A stretch of 64,000 nt of DNA. It comes from JAGDZR01 sp049115695. Its GTDB lineage: Bacteria > Bacteroidota > Bacteroidia > Cytophagales > Cyclobacteriaceae. The first letter of the stretch is position 1. Each line of letters opens with the position of its first letter. The position numbers and the translations under genes are program-made. Below, one piece after another: positions 1 to 8,449 of this stretch. A model generated the notes under the pieces. That model did not search any database, had not been told where the DNA came from, and saw nothing but the letters and a program-made list of their open reading frames with translations. The DNA lies in assembly GCA_049115695.1 (NCBI GenBank), contig JAGDZR010000007.1, forward strand, positions 343,561 to 407,560, given 5' to 3'.

Positions 1-267
1 TTTTTGAGCAAGCTTTTGATCCTTGGCTTTTTGCTTGTACTTTTCCTTCATGTTAGCCCTAAACGCCTCCACTTCGTTAACCGGCTTCTTCCTGAAGATT
101 TCACCTATTGAACGTTTCTTTTCAGCCTTCTTGAAAGCCTGATATTGGGCCTTAGGCACTTTTGGAGTTTCGCCAACATCACGAGATGTTTGAGCAAAAG
201 CAAAAGTGCCAGCCATCATCAATAAAGATAGAATTAAATATTTCTTTGACTTTCTTTTGGCTACCAT
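1..267 (-). CDS. Secreted small basic protein, 3' end cut by the window edge
   Basis: Reading from an ATG at 267 to the window edge gives 89 codons without a stop. The N-terminus is a clear signal peptide: basic KRKSKK, a hydrophobic stretch rich in L, M, A and F, then AFA before Q at about residue 22. The mature part is very rich in K, A, E and Q and looks helical. A near-consensus promoter lies upstream on this strand (TTG, 21 nt, TACTTTG). It is divergent from the zinc-finger protein starting at 379. I recognise no family; the C-terminus lies outside the window. Confidence 0.6.
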   Translation of the reverse strand, partial: MVAKRKSKKYLILSLLMMAGTFAFAQTSRDVGETPKVPKAQYQAFKKAEKKRSIGEIFRKKPVNEVEAFRANMKEKYKQKAKDQKLAQK

Positions 268-378
268 TGATACCTAAACGATCATTCTTTTATTTATTGC
301 AAAGTAGATGCTTTTCACAACATCTTCCAAAATGAATCCGTTCAGCAGGTATAATTTCTTTTAAAGTATTTTCGCGTC

Positions 379-957
379 ATGAGGAACATATTATGGATTG
401 GGTTTCTTTTAGCATCAATCGCTGCGCTGGCCCAAAACCCAGCTGAAGCAGAATTTTTACGCCGAATGGACAAGGGTGAAGACCTGATGATCGCTGGGCG
501 ATATGAAGAGGCTGATGATGAATTCAAATTTGTCATGACAAACATGAAACCTCTTCCTTCAAACATGGCTTACCTGTTCGGAAGGAATAGTTTTCACCTC
601 AGTCAGTACAAACAGAGTATCAACTGGCTCAATAAATACATTCAGCTCAAAGGCACTCAGGGTCAATATTACAAAGAAGCTGTCAAGTACCTGAAATTTG
701 CTGAAGATGAATATCTCAACATCCAACGGAAACAAGCTCAGAGCTTAACAAATGAAATAAAACCCAATGAATATGATTGTGGTGGGCTTTCAAAAATGAT
801 CTGCCCGGTGTGTCGCGGAGATGGGGTAATTCTTAAGCAAACACCTTTTGAAATACAGTATCAGACATGTCCGTACTGCGCTGGATCAGGGTATCTGACA
901 TGCGAGGATTACAACCTATTTATGATGGGTCAATTTGATCCTTCAGCTAAGGACTAA
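379..957 (+). CDS. Secreted TPR-like protein with two DnaJ-type CxxCxGxG zinc motifs
   Basis: A 192-residue protein with a signal peptide (hydrophobic residues 4-17, ALA-Q at about 19). Residues 25-115 are helical and TPR-like (RYEEADDEF, then SQYKQSINWLNKYI). The C-terminal part carries two motifs of the kind repeated four times in the DnaJ zinc finger: CPVCRGDG at 142-149 and CPYCAGSG at 164-171. Two such motifs can bind one zinc ion. No J domain is present, so this is not a DnaJ. Its stop codon directly abuts the convergent stop of the decarboxylase gene. Function is unknown; a periplasmic protein-interaction role is a guess. Confidence 0.8.
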   Translation: MRNILWIGFLLASIAALAQNPAEAEFLRRMDKGEDLMIAGRYEEADDEFKFVMTNMKPLPSNMAYLFGRNSFHLSQYKQSINWLNKYIQLKGTQGQYYKEAVKYLKFAEDEYLNIQRKQAQSLTNEIKPNEYDCGGLSKMICPVCRGDGVILKQTPFEIQYQTCPYCAGSGYLTCEDYNLFMMGQFDPSAKD

Positions 958-2082
958 TCATGATAGTCTGTTTTTAAAATCCTCATACCCAAACTGACGC
1001 AACACGTCAAACTGTCCATCAGTCCTTGTCACACATATTGTTGGATGCTTAACACCATTGAAAGTAGAGGTTTTCACCATCGTGTAATGGATCATATCTT
1101 CAAATATGAGTTGATCTCCAACTTTCAGATCTTGATCAAACCCATATTCCTCCAAAAAATCTCCTGCCAGGCAGCTCACTCCGCCTATTCGATAGCGAAA
1201 AGGTTTACCTTCTGGATTTTCATGTGCATCACGGATAATTGGCCTGTAAGGCATTTCCAGACAGTCAGGCATATGGCAGGTAAAAGAAGCGTCTATAATG
1301 GCAGTTTTCAATCCCCCGTTTTCAACCAGATCCAGCACAGTGGTTTTTAAATAACCAGTCTGCCAGGCAACTGCTCCTCCTGGTTCCAATATAACTTGCA
1401 CATCATACTTTTCTTTAAAATCCTTAAGCCTTGCAATCAGGAGATCCAGATCATACCCATCACGGGTCATTAGATGTCCTCCTCCCATGTTGACCCACTC
1501 AACCTCCTTCAAATATTCTGAAAACCTCAACTCCAGTTGATCCAACACGTCAGACAAGCTCTCTGCTGAACTTTCACATAATACATGAAAGTGCAAGCCA
1601 GTGATACCCTTAGGAAGCACTGAAGGCATCTTTTCTCGGGTTACACCCAAACGCGAAACAGGACTACTCGGATTATAGAGATCAATTTCAACATCAGACC
1701 ATTCTGGATTGACTCTCAAACCAACTTTAACATCACCTGGAACTCTCTCACCAAAACGCTCAAATTGTCCAATCGAATTAAAGGACAAGTAACTGGACAT
1801 TGCGACGATCTCATCGAATTCCATTTCATCGTAAGCGACACAATAGGTGTGTGACCTACATCCCATTTCCTCATAGCAAAGTCTGGCCTCATTCAAGGAA
1901 CTAGCAGTTGCCCCGGAAAGATATTGCTTTACCAATTTGAACTGAGACCACATGGCAAATCCTTTGAAAGCCAAAATAATTTCTACTCCGGCATCTTTTT
2001 GAACCCTATTCAATAACTGAAGGTTTTCCTCCAGTAATTTTTCTTCAAGTACAAAAGCCGGAGATGGCATATTGACATTCAT
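958..2082 (-). CDS. nspC: Carboxynorspermidine/carboxyspermidine decarboxylase
   Basis: PLP-dependent alanine-racemase-fold decarboxylase (374 aa) that removes CO2 from carboxy(nor)spermidine in the aspartate-semialdehyde-dependent polyamine pathway. K40 in LAFKGFAMW is the expected Schiff-base lysine. GLHFHVLCES, NMGGGH and EPGGA are the usual phosphate and PLP contacts, and CHMPDCLEMPYRP is the family signature near the active site. It is the last gene of a minus-strand group with the matching dehydrogenase two genes upstream, which supports the assignment. Whether the product is spermidine or norspermidine cannot be read from the sequence; spermidine is usual in Bacteroidota. Confidence 0.93.
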   Translation of the reverse strand: MNVNMPSPAFVLEEKLLEENLQLLNRVQKDAGVEIILAFKGFAMWSQFKLVKQYLSGATASSLNEARLCYEEMGCRSHTYCVAYDEMEFDEIVAMSSYLSFNSIGQFERFGERVPGDVKVGLRVNPEWSDVEIDLYNPSSPVSRLGVTREKMPSVLPKGITGLHFHVLCESSAESLSDVLDQLELRFSEYLKEVEWVNMGGGHLMTRDGYDLDLLIARLKDFKEKYDVQVILEPGGAVAWQTGYLKTTVLDLVENGGLKTAIIDASFTCHMPDCLEMPYRPIIRDAHENPEGKPFRYRIGGVSCLAGDFLEEYGFDQDLKVGDQLIFEDMIHYTMVKTSTFNGVKHPTICVTRTDGQFDVLRQFGYEDFKNRLS

Positions 2083-2084
2083 GA

Positions 2085-2594
2085 TTAAGACAGGTAACGT
2101 TCCTTCATGATATTCAGATGGTGCGTTTGATGTCCAGCGATGATATATCCGATGGCCCTAACGCTAACCGGAAATCCATTCGCCGTTCCGGTTCTTTCTA
2201 ATTGTTGAGAACTGAAACTCTCAAATAAATCAACATTTGAAGCCCTCAATCTTATAAAATGATCGAGAATAGTACCCAGCTTTTGCCTATTGGCTTCACT
2301 ATTAGGTACATAATCGTTTTGCTCAAATCCTGGTAAGTCAGTTTGATCATTTCGTGCAAATCGAAGCGCTCGATAGGCAAAAACGCGTTCTGAATCCAAT
2401 AAGTGGACCATCACTTCTTTAATGGTCCATTTATCCTCAGCATATCGACTACCTCCTTGTGCCTCGTTCAAATCTGAAATCAACCTGACCAATTCATTTT
2501 TGGATTGCTTCAGCGTATCAATAAGATCACCATCTGAAAGCGTGTCGATGTATGGCCTATAGAATGCTGGAATCTCGTCAATAGGTGGTTTCAT
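2085..2594 (-). CDS. DinB family protein
   Basis: About 169 aa from an ATG at 2594, which follows the dehydrogenase stop (2596-2598) by one base. A TTG seven codons upstream would overlap that gene and is less likely. The four-helix DinB fold is indicated by the spaced metal-ligand histidines: VMVHLLDSERVFAYR in the second helix and AGHQTHHLNIM near the C-terminus. Family members include thiol transferases and many uncharacterised metalloproteins. It sits between the two polyamine enzymes with 1-2 base spacings, so it is surely cotranscribed with them. The biochemical role is unknown. Confidence 0.85.
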   Translation of the reverse strand: MKPPIDEIPAFYRPYIDTLSDGDLIDTLKQSKNELVRLISDLNEAQGGSRYAEDKWTIKEVMVHLLDSERVFAYRALRFARNDQTDLPGFEQNDYVPNSEANRQKLGTILDHFIRLRASNVDLFESFSSQQLERTGTANGFPVSVRAIGYIIAGHQTHHLNIMKERYLS

Positions 2595-2595
2595 A

Positions 2596-3801
2596 TCAGT
2601 CCATTTGAATGTCAATATCGATCATTTCGTGCCACTGAAGTCCGCTTTGATTCAGGTCTACCAAAAACGGATCCGGATCAAATTCCTCAACGTTTTTCAC
2701 TCCCTCTCCATGCCATTTCCCAGTCAAAAACATCTTGGCTCCAATCATGGCAGGCACGCCCGTAGTAAATGATACTCCCTGAGCTCCTGTTTCCTTGTAT
2801 GCCGCCTGGTGCTGACAATTGTTATAGATATAGTACGTTTTTTCCTTGCCGTCCTTAATGCCTCTGATTCTACACCCAATGGATGTTTCACCTTCATAAT
2901 TCTCACCTAGTTCTCCTGGATCCGGCAACACAGCCTTTAAGAATTGAAGAGGGATGATTTCAGTACCCTGAAAATTCACAGGTTCAATACCAGCCATCCC
3001 AATATTCTGAATCACCCTTAAATGCGTCAGGTATTCATCACCAAATGTCATCCAAAACCTTGCCCTTTTCAATGTAGGGTAATGCTTTACCAAAGACTCC
3101 AACTCTTCATGATAAATCAGGTAACTTTTTCTTGGACCAATATTTGGGTAATCGATCATTTTACCAACTTCATGTGGCTCAGTCAATTCCCAATTTCCAT
3201 TCTCATAGTACTTACCTTTTTGCGTCACCTCCCGAATATTGATTTCCGGATTGAAGTTCGTTGCAAAAGCTTTCCCATGATCTCCTGCGTTGCAATCAAC
3301 AATGTCCAGGTAGTGCATCTCATCAAATTGATGCTTGGCGGCATACGCTGTAAAAACGCCTGTCACACCTGGATCAAAACCACACCCCAGAATTGCCGTG
3401 AGCCCAGCTTCCTTGAAACGTTCCTGATATGCCCATTGCCAGCTGTACTCAAACTTAGCCTCCTCTTTGGGCTCATAGTTAGCTGTATCCAAATAGTGAA
3501 CACCCGTTTTAAGACATGCATCCATGATCACCAAATCCTGATAAGGAAGCGCCACATTGATCACCAGTTTTGGTTGGTGCTTTTCAAAAAGCGTTACAAC
3601 CTGTTCTACATGATCCGCATCGACTACATCAGTCATGATCGATACGCCAAGATCCTTTTGGATATCCTGAGCAATTACATCACACTTCGATTGAGTTCGA
3701 CTGGCCAAAACAATTTCTGTAAAGACTTCAGTCTGTTGAGCACATTTGTAGGCAACAACCCGGCCTACACCTCCGGCTCCAATGATTACTATTTTAGACA
3801 T
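2596..3801 (-). CDS. Carboxynorspermidine/carboxyspermidine dehydrogenase, saccharopine dehydrogenase family
   Basis: 401 aa. The Rossmann motif IGAGGVGRV occupies about residues 7-15, followed by the NADP-loop segment LASRTQSKCD. The central HYLDTANYEP and GCGFDPGVTGVF segments are typical of the Lys1/saccharopine dehydrogenase-like group that condenses aspartate semialdehyde with a diamine (putrescine or diaminopropane) and reduces the imine. First gene of the operon with the DinB-like protein and the decarboxylase. Saccharopine dehydrogenase in the strict sense is the alternative, but the adjacent nspC argues for polyamine synthesis. Confidence 0.9.
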   Translation of the reverse strand: MSKIVIIGAGGVGRVVAYKCAQQTEVFTEIVLASRTQSKCDVIAQDIQKDLGVSIMTDVVDADHVEQVVTLFEKHQPKLVINVALPYQDLVIMDACLKTGVHYLDTANYEPKEEAKFEYSWQWAYQERFKEAGLTAILGCGFDPGVTGVFTAYAAKHQFDEMHYLDIVDCNAGDHGKAFATNFNPEINIREVTQKGKYYENGNWELTEPHEVGKMIDYPNIGPRKSYLIYHEELESLVKHYPTLKRARFWMTFGDEYLTHLRVIQNIGMAGIEPVNFQGTEIIPLQFLKAVLPDPGELGENYEGETSIGCRIRGIKDGKEKTYYIYNNCQHQAAYKETGAQGVSFTTGVPAMIGAKMFLTGKWHGEGVKNVEEFDPDPFLVDLNQSGLQWHEMIDIDIQMD

Positions 3802-3848
3802 GGATCATTTTTGAATTAGAGCACTAATTTAATCGCAATTCAAAAATT

Positions 3849-6443
3849 CTAAAGCACAAATCTGTAAGTGTACTTGATTAAAAATGTATTACCTGAATTA
3901 ATTTCCAATAAATCCTTACTCAGATGCCTGAATGAATTATCATCGGAGTTATTAAAATTCGATCCATTTACGGCCCATACTGCAAAAAGCGTTGAACCTG
4001 GAATGTATTCCCATCTCATCACAAAATTCGATCGGAATTGCATCACATTGAAATCAGGGTCCCCTACCTGATAGTCCTCTGCTCCGTCACTATTTTCGTC
4101 AATTGAGTAAACCCCATCATTGGCGATGAAAGTACTACTGCCTGAAAGATCCAGGTATCTGTTACCATACTCATGGGCAATTGGATTCGTGACAACTTTT
4201 AGGTTAGAGTATTCGCCTGAAGATATAAATGGCTGACCCCAGTATTCCAAAGACAAATTAGGAGTGAGGTTATAGGTAGTTCTAATGGACATTCTGTAGG
4301 TGCTTTGACGGATAGTGCCTAAAATATACCTATTGGACCCACCATCTGATTCAGTAGAAATGTACTGGAGTTCATTTCTTTCCTTATTGATTGAAGGCTG
4401 CAAAACAATACTCATCGCATCGAAGGGTTGCCAACGTATATTCATCCATAAACCAAACTCCTCACCAGCATCCTGGGTAGCTTGATAATACCAGGTCTCC
4501 AGACCGATTGATATTTGCTTTTGATCAGGAGAGCCAACAAACGCCCAGATACTACTCCCTCCTGGAAAGATAAAAGAAGGCCCACCTCTCAAGTCGGCAT
4601 TTGAAACAATTCGATCTCGCGCATTAATCCCAGTGCCAACCATCCAATAGTTTTTAAACTGTCCATGGACATTAACATTCCCAAACAATTGAGTATTAAC
4701 ACCATCAAAATCCCATTTAGCACCTTGATTGACGTTGAATCTGAAAAATCTAAAATTACCCACTGTCTCCAATGTTCTGTATTGAATCCAATTGTCTTGC
4801 TCAATGGCATCAGTCTGTACCAGGAAGCCCACATCATTAAGCTCCAATCCTGGAGACTTATAACCCAATATGGACCGAAATCTGATTTTTCCACTTTGTT
4901 TACCAAATACAAATCCGGCGGAAGTTCCGGTCAAAGATTTCAATGTAGAATCAACATCATGATGATAATTATTGGGACGTTGAAAAAATCTTTCAGAGGC
5001 AGTCTGCGTTTGCAAAAGAGCCTCCTCTGAACCATTTACATTACTGAATGCTCCTTTTGTTTGAACAAAATACTTACGGTCATTAAAATTGTGTGTGATA
5101 TCAAATCCTCCTGAATAAGCATTTGCATGTAAGAAGTTTAGATGATCATCATCGATAAAGCGATTAGTCGATGTGAGCATTGCCCCGATTACGGTCTCCC
5201 CTTCCTTGATATCCTGCTGAAATCTTCCTATGGTATAGTTCGTATATGGCTCAACGACAATTTCCTGTTCTTCGCCATCCACGGTTGTCACGGTCGCCAT
5301 TTCCTGATTGGTGATTGATTCAAGCAATCCCCAGGAAAACCCCTTGGCATTCTTGCCTGTCAGCTTAGCAGCTCCGAGGATTCGTGTATTACTCGGTTGA
5401 TCCACAAATTGAATATTTTCACCATAAGGATAGTAACTTGGATTTCGCCCAATTCGCCTGGAATAAAACAAATTATCCGAATCTCCCATTTCAAAATTGA
5501 GTACGTTATTTCCCTCAAGAAAGAACGGTCTTCTCTCTTGAAAAAACAGTCGGAAGGCAGATAGATTAACCTGCGAAGGATCAGCCTCAACCTGACCGAA
5601 ATCTGGATTGATTGTCAAATCAAGGGTTATATCACTAGTGATCCCTATTTTGGCATCAACCCCAACATCAAATTCATTATTCACTCCAGTTCGATACGGA
5701 TTGTTCTCTTCAGCTTCATAACGTTCCGTCTTGCCTACTATATAGGGCATGATCTCAAGCTGTTTCTGAGGTTTAATTCCTTTCAGTCCTTTCAACTCGC
5801 CAAAAAGATGTACCCATCCGGGCGCATCATTTGGAATTGGCTGCCATACTGATCGTTGCTCATCCCGAAAGAACCTACGCGTCACCTGCATCCCCCAGGT
5901 ATGATCTGGCTTATCCGCAAACCGCAACTGTGACAGAGGAATCTTATATTCGGCATTCCATCCTTCGTCATCAATACTAGTCGCTACATACCAGATGGGA
6001 TCCCAGGTTTCGTCCCAATTATCACCATTGTTACTGATATATTCGTCACCTTTCACACCAGAAACAGATGCTGTAAATGAAAAGGCAGTTCGCTTGTCGT
6101 GATAGCTATCAATATTGACTTCCACCCAATCACCTTCAAATCCATCTCGCCTTGACATTCGCTTGACAATTTTATCCGGTTCATTGTCAAATGCCTGAAT
6201 ACCTATGTAAAGGTATTTGGCATCATAAAGGATTTTGAACCGTGTAGGTTGAGCAGGAGCTTTACCGTAATCAGGCATGTATTGAACAAAATCGCCAGTC
6301 CATTCCACCTGTCCCCAAGTTTCATCATCTAGTATTCCATCTATCTTAGGGGGCGAGTTCGTTAGGGAAGTTTCGTATTGTCTGGCTTGACCGAACAAAA
6401 AAAACACAGCTACCAAAAGCAGCAGTGAAAGCGGGAATTTCAT
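3849..6443 (-). CDS. DUF5916 outer-membrane protein with N-terminal CBM9-like domain
   Basis: 864 aa with a signal peptide (FPLSLLLLVAVFFLFGQA). Residues of about 25-210 form a carbohydrate-binding family 9-like (DOMON type) domain: PPKIDGILDDETWGQ, KILYDAKYLYIGIQAFD, then EYKIPLSQLRF and TWGMQVTRRF. The remainder is rich in alternating aromatic/polar strands, contains FFQERRPFFLEGNNV and ends in aromatic F-V-L, all as in DUF5916 proteins predicted to form outer-membrane beta-barrels. Substrate unknown. It stands alone, 47 bases after the dehydrogenase start. Confidence 0.85.
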   Translation of the reverse strand: MKFPLSLLLLVAVFFLFGQARQYETSLTNSPPKIDGILDDETWGQVEWTGDFVQYMPDYGKAPAQPTRFKILYDAKYLYIGIQAFDNEPDKIVKRMSRRDGFEGDWVEVNIDSYHDKRTAFSFTASVSGVKGDEYISNNGDNWDETWDPIWYVATSIDDEGWNAEYKIPLSQLRFADKPDHTWGMQVTRRFFRDEQRSVWQPIPNDAPGWVHLFGELKGLKGIKPQKQLEIMPYIVGKTERYEAEENNPYRTGVNNEFDVGVDAKIGITSDITLDLTINPDFGQVEADPSQVNLSAFRLFFQERRPFFLEGNNVLNFEMGDSDNLFYSRRIGRNPSYYPYGENIQFVDQPSNTRILGAAKLTGKNAKGFSWGLLESITNQEMATVTTVDGEEQEIVVEPYTNYTIGRFQQDIKEGETVIGAMLTSTNRFIDDDHLNFLHANAYSGGFDITHNFNDRKYFVQTKGAFSNVNGSEEALLQTQTASERFFQRPNNYHHDVDSTLKSLTGTSAGFVFGKQSGKIRFRSILGYKSPGLELNDVGFLVQTDAIEQDNWIQYRTLETVGNFRFFRFNVNQGAKWDFDGVNTQLFGNVNVHGQFKNYWMVGTGINARDRIVSNADLRGGPSFIFPGGSSIWAFVGSPDQKQISIGLETWYYQATQDAGEEFGLWMNIRWQPFDAMSIVLQPSINKERNELQYISTESDGGSNRYILGTIRQSTYRMSIRTTYNLTPNLSLEYWGQPFISSGEYSNLKVVTNPIAHEYGNRYLDLSGSSTFIANDGVYSIDENSDGAEDYQVGDPDFNVMQFRSNFVMRWEYIPGSTLFAVWAVNGSNFNNSDDNSFRHLSKDLLEINSGNTFLIKYTYRFVL

Positions 6444-6525
6444 TTTGAGTTTTGAATTGGTCTTACTATGTATACAACCAATTAGAAAATTAGTTACACC
6501 GCTTCAGTTTATTTAAAGGGAATGA

Positions 6526-7845
6526 CTACTTAAATCGATAGCGAATACCAGCATTCATACCAAACCCAACAGGATTTACATTGAAGTTTGCCTCGTTTTT
6601 GGTGATGGACTGAAGGGCATGAGAATAGTTAGGCTCAAATACCATATCAAACCCATTGAGAATCTGATAGCCCATTGAGAATCCGGCTATTCCTGCGAAA
6701 GTAAGGTTCTTGTAGGGAGATTCATCGCCAGGGCTAATGTTAAATGTAGCGATCTCATCTGAAGGATGATCCAATGTATTTCCTAAATAGAAGTTTGTAA
6801 CCACCCCTGCATTCAACCTTAAATGCATGCGTCTATCTACCAGGATATATCCCGCTTTTAAGGGGATAGTGGCAAACTGAAATTGATTATTCAGCTCAAC
6901 ATCACGATACTCCCACTCCACTATTTCTTTTTGCTTGGCAACCTGATTGATTTGATTCAGGCCAGCTGACTCATTCGTAACAGGAATTGCTGCAGGATAA
7001 TACCTATTTTCAACTAACACATTGGTGTAATTTGTAACTGCTGCTTCCCCGTACCTGACTCCACTTTCAAGTGTGACTCGATCTGTTAGTTTCATGCCCA
7101 TATTTAAAGCAAGCTGTCTCATCATGCCAACTTCCATGTTTTCGGTAGGCTGCTTTGAAGTTGTAGTAGACCCTCCGGATGTATTCACGAAATTCTTTGC
7201 TGTTGTTACTGCAGTACTCAAAACACTTGGTGCCTGAACCTGATATTGAGGGTCAAATTGATCTGCCCCAACAGACAAACCAGCCCAATATTTATTCTCA
7301 ATGCGTTTTCTACTGTAGGTTGAGACTCTTCTGTATTTCCACTCTGGAATAGGCTCAACTGCATGTGACTTTACGAAAGGCACACGCCCTAGCGCTCGAC
7401 CTTCTTTGCTAGAGAGCACCAATGCATTGTACCCTGAAATTGATGATTGATTACCAATCTTTTGGTCTGAACTTTCATCATCCAGTAACGCAACATATTC
7501 GAGCATTGAGGCTGTTTGTTGTGGCTTTTCAATTCCACCATCATCTATAGACGTGTTTAGGAATTTACCAAAAACTCCTTCTTCGGATTTCAAACTAAAA
7601 GTAGATGACTGTAAATTTTCAGGAAGCAGGTAATTTGATATGCTAATGCTGGCTGCCACCATAATGGCAACTACTGCTGCCCATTTATAAACGAACAGTT
7701 TTTTCTTGTAGGCTTCCACTTGCTTAAATGCAAGTTTGTGTTCTACACGCTCCCACACCCTCGATGGTGGTGCTACTGTCTTGGCTTCAATTGCTTTACG
7801 CCATTGTTCTTCAAAACTATCCTCGTTGCTCCCCAAGTTGCCCAT
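6526..7845 (-). CDS. Anti-sigma-like protein with C-terminal beta-barrel-type domain
   Basis: 439 aa. Residues 1-45 are soluble (EEQWRKAIEAKTVAPPSRVWERVEHKL, like the cytoplasmic part of anti-sigma factors). Residues about 48-68 (VYKWAAVVAIMVAASISISNY) form one membrane segment. A long linker follows, then from about 190 a region resembling outer-membrane beta-barrel proteins (WAGLSVGADQF, LTLESGVRYGEA-like strands, final GMNAGIRYRFK). The start overlaps the end of the ECF sigma gene by 29 bases, which points to coupling and to control of that sigma factor. An inner-membrane anchor joined to barrel-like strands is topologically odd. Function as an anti-sigma factor is inferred from position. 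Confidence 0.7.
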   Translation of the reverse strand: MGNLGSNEDSFEEQWRKAIEAKTVAPPSRVWERVEHKLAFKQVEAYKKKLFVYKWAAVVAIMVAASISISNYLLPENLQSSTFSLKSEEGVFGKFLNTSIDDGGIEKPQQTASMLEYVALLDDESSDQKIGNQSSISGYNALVLSSKEGRALGRVPFVKSHAVEPIPEWKYRRVSTYSRKRIENKYWAGLSVGADQFDPQYQVQAPSVLSTAVTTAKNFVNTSGGSTTTSKQPTENMEVGMMRQLALNMGMKLTDRVTLESGVRYGEAAVTNYTNVLVENRYYPAAIPVTNESAGLNQINQVAKQKEIVEWEYRDVELNNQFQFATIPLKAGYILVDRRMHLRLNAGVVTNFYLGNTLDHPSDEIATFNISPGDESPYKNLTFAGIAGFSMGYQILNGFDMVFEPNYSHALQSITKNEANFNVNPVGFGMNAGIRYRFK

Positions 7846-8383
7846 AGTTCATCAAATTGTTCCTCTCCAACTTATCCTTTAACAGGCTCTTTGCTCTTGA
7901 ATACTGAGACTTGCTCGTTCCCTCACTAATCTCAAGCATTTCAGCAATCTCATGGTGTTTATAGCCTTCAATCGCATACAGATTAAATATAATCCTGCAG
8001 CCATCCGGCAATTCCTTGATCATCAGCAGTAGTTCGTTATGACTATAGGTCGAAAGTGCATTTTCTTGTACACTCCAGTCTTTCAAGTCATTGACGTCAA
8101 CCATCGGATACAAATACAATTTGCTCCGTTGATGATTAAGGGCTGTATTCACCACGATTCGCTTGATCCAATACGGCAAAGACGAATCCTGTCGAAAACT
8201 GTCTATTTTCTGAAATACCTTAACAAAAGCCTCCTGAAGAATATCTTCTGCTTCTTGCTCTAGTTTCACATACCGTAAAGCAACAGTATACATAGATCTT
8301 GCATACTTTTGGTACAATGATTCCTGAGCATGGTGGTCATTTTTACAACAACCTGCAATTAATTCTTCGTCCGTGAAGGTCAT
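7817..8383 (-). CDS. ECF-type RNA polymerase sigma factor
   Basis: About 188 aa from the ATG at 8383 (MTFTDEELIAGC). A longer TTG-initiated frame would run into the divergent gene and is rejected. Region 2: YQKYARSMYTVALRYVKLEQEAEDILQEAFVKVFQKI, with the conserved DILQEAF core-binding segment. Region 4: ELPDGCRIIFNLYAIEGYKHHEIAEMLEISEGTSKSQYSRAK, the helix-turn-helix reading the -35 element. No extra C-terminal domain. Paired with the anti-sigma-like gene downstream; divergent from the T9SS plug gene with only 66 bases between the starts. Confidence 0.93.
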   Translation of the reverse strand: MTFTDEELIAGCCKNDHHAQESLYQKYARSMYTVALRYVKLEQEAEDILQEAFVKVFQKIDSFRQDSSLPYWIKRIVVNTALNHQRSKLYLYPMVDVNDLKDWSVQENALSTYSHNELLLMIKELPDGCRIIFNLYAIEGYKHHEIAEMLEISEGTSKSQYSRAKSLLKDKLERNNLMNYGQLGEQRG

Positions 8384-8449
8384 TCGCTCATTAGTTGAGA
8401 CAACAATTCTAGAAATTTCGTTGTAATCGATGATAAATACAATTAATAA

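Noticed and set aside
3022..3819. 265-codon open frame on the plus strand
   Set aside because: Antisense to the dehydrogenase gene, with unnatural composition (many C, H, F, I) and no motif. The minus-strand enzyme is certain.
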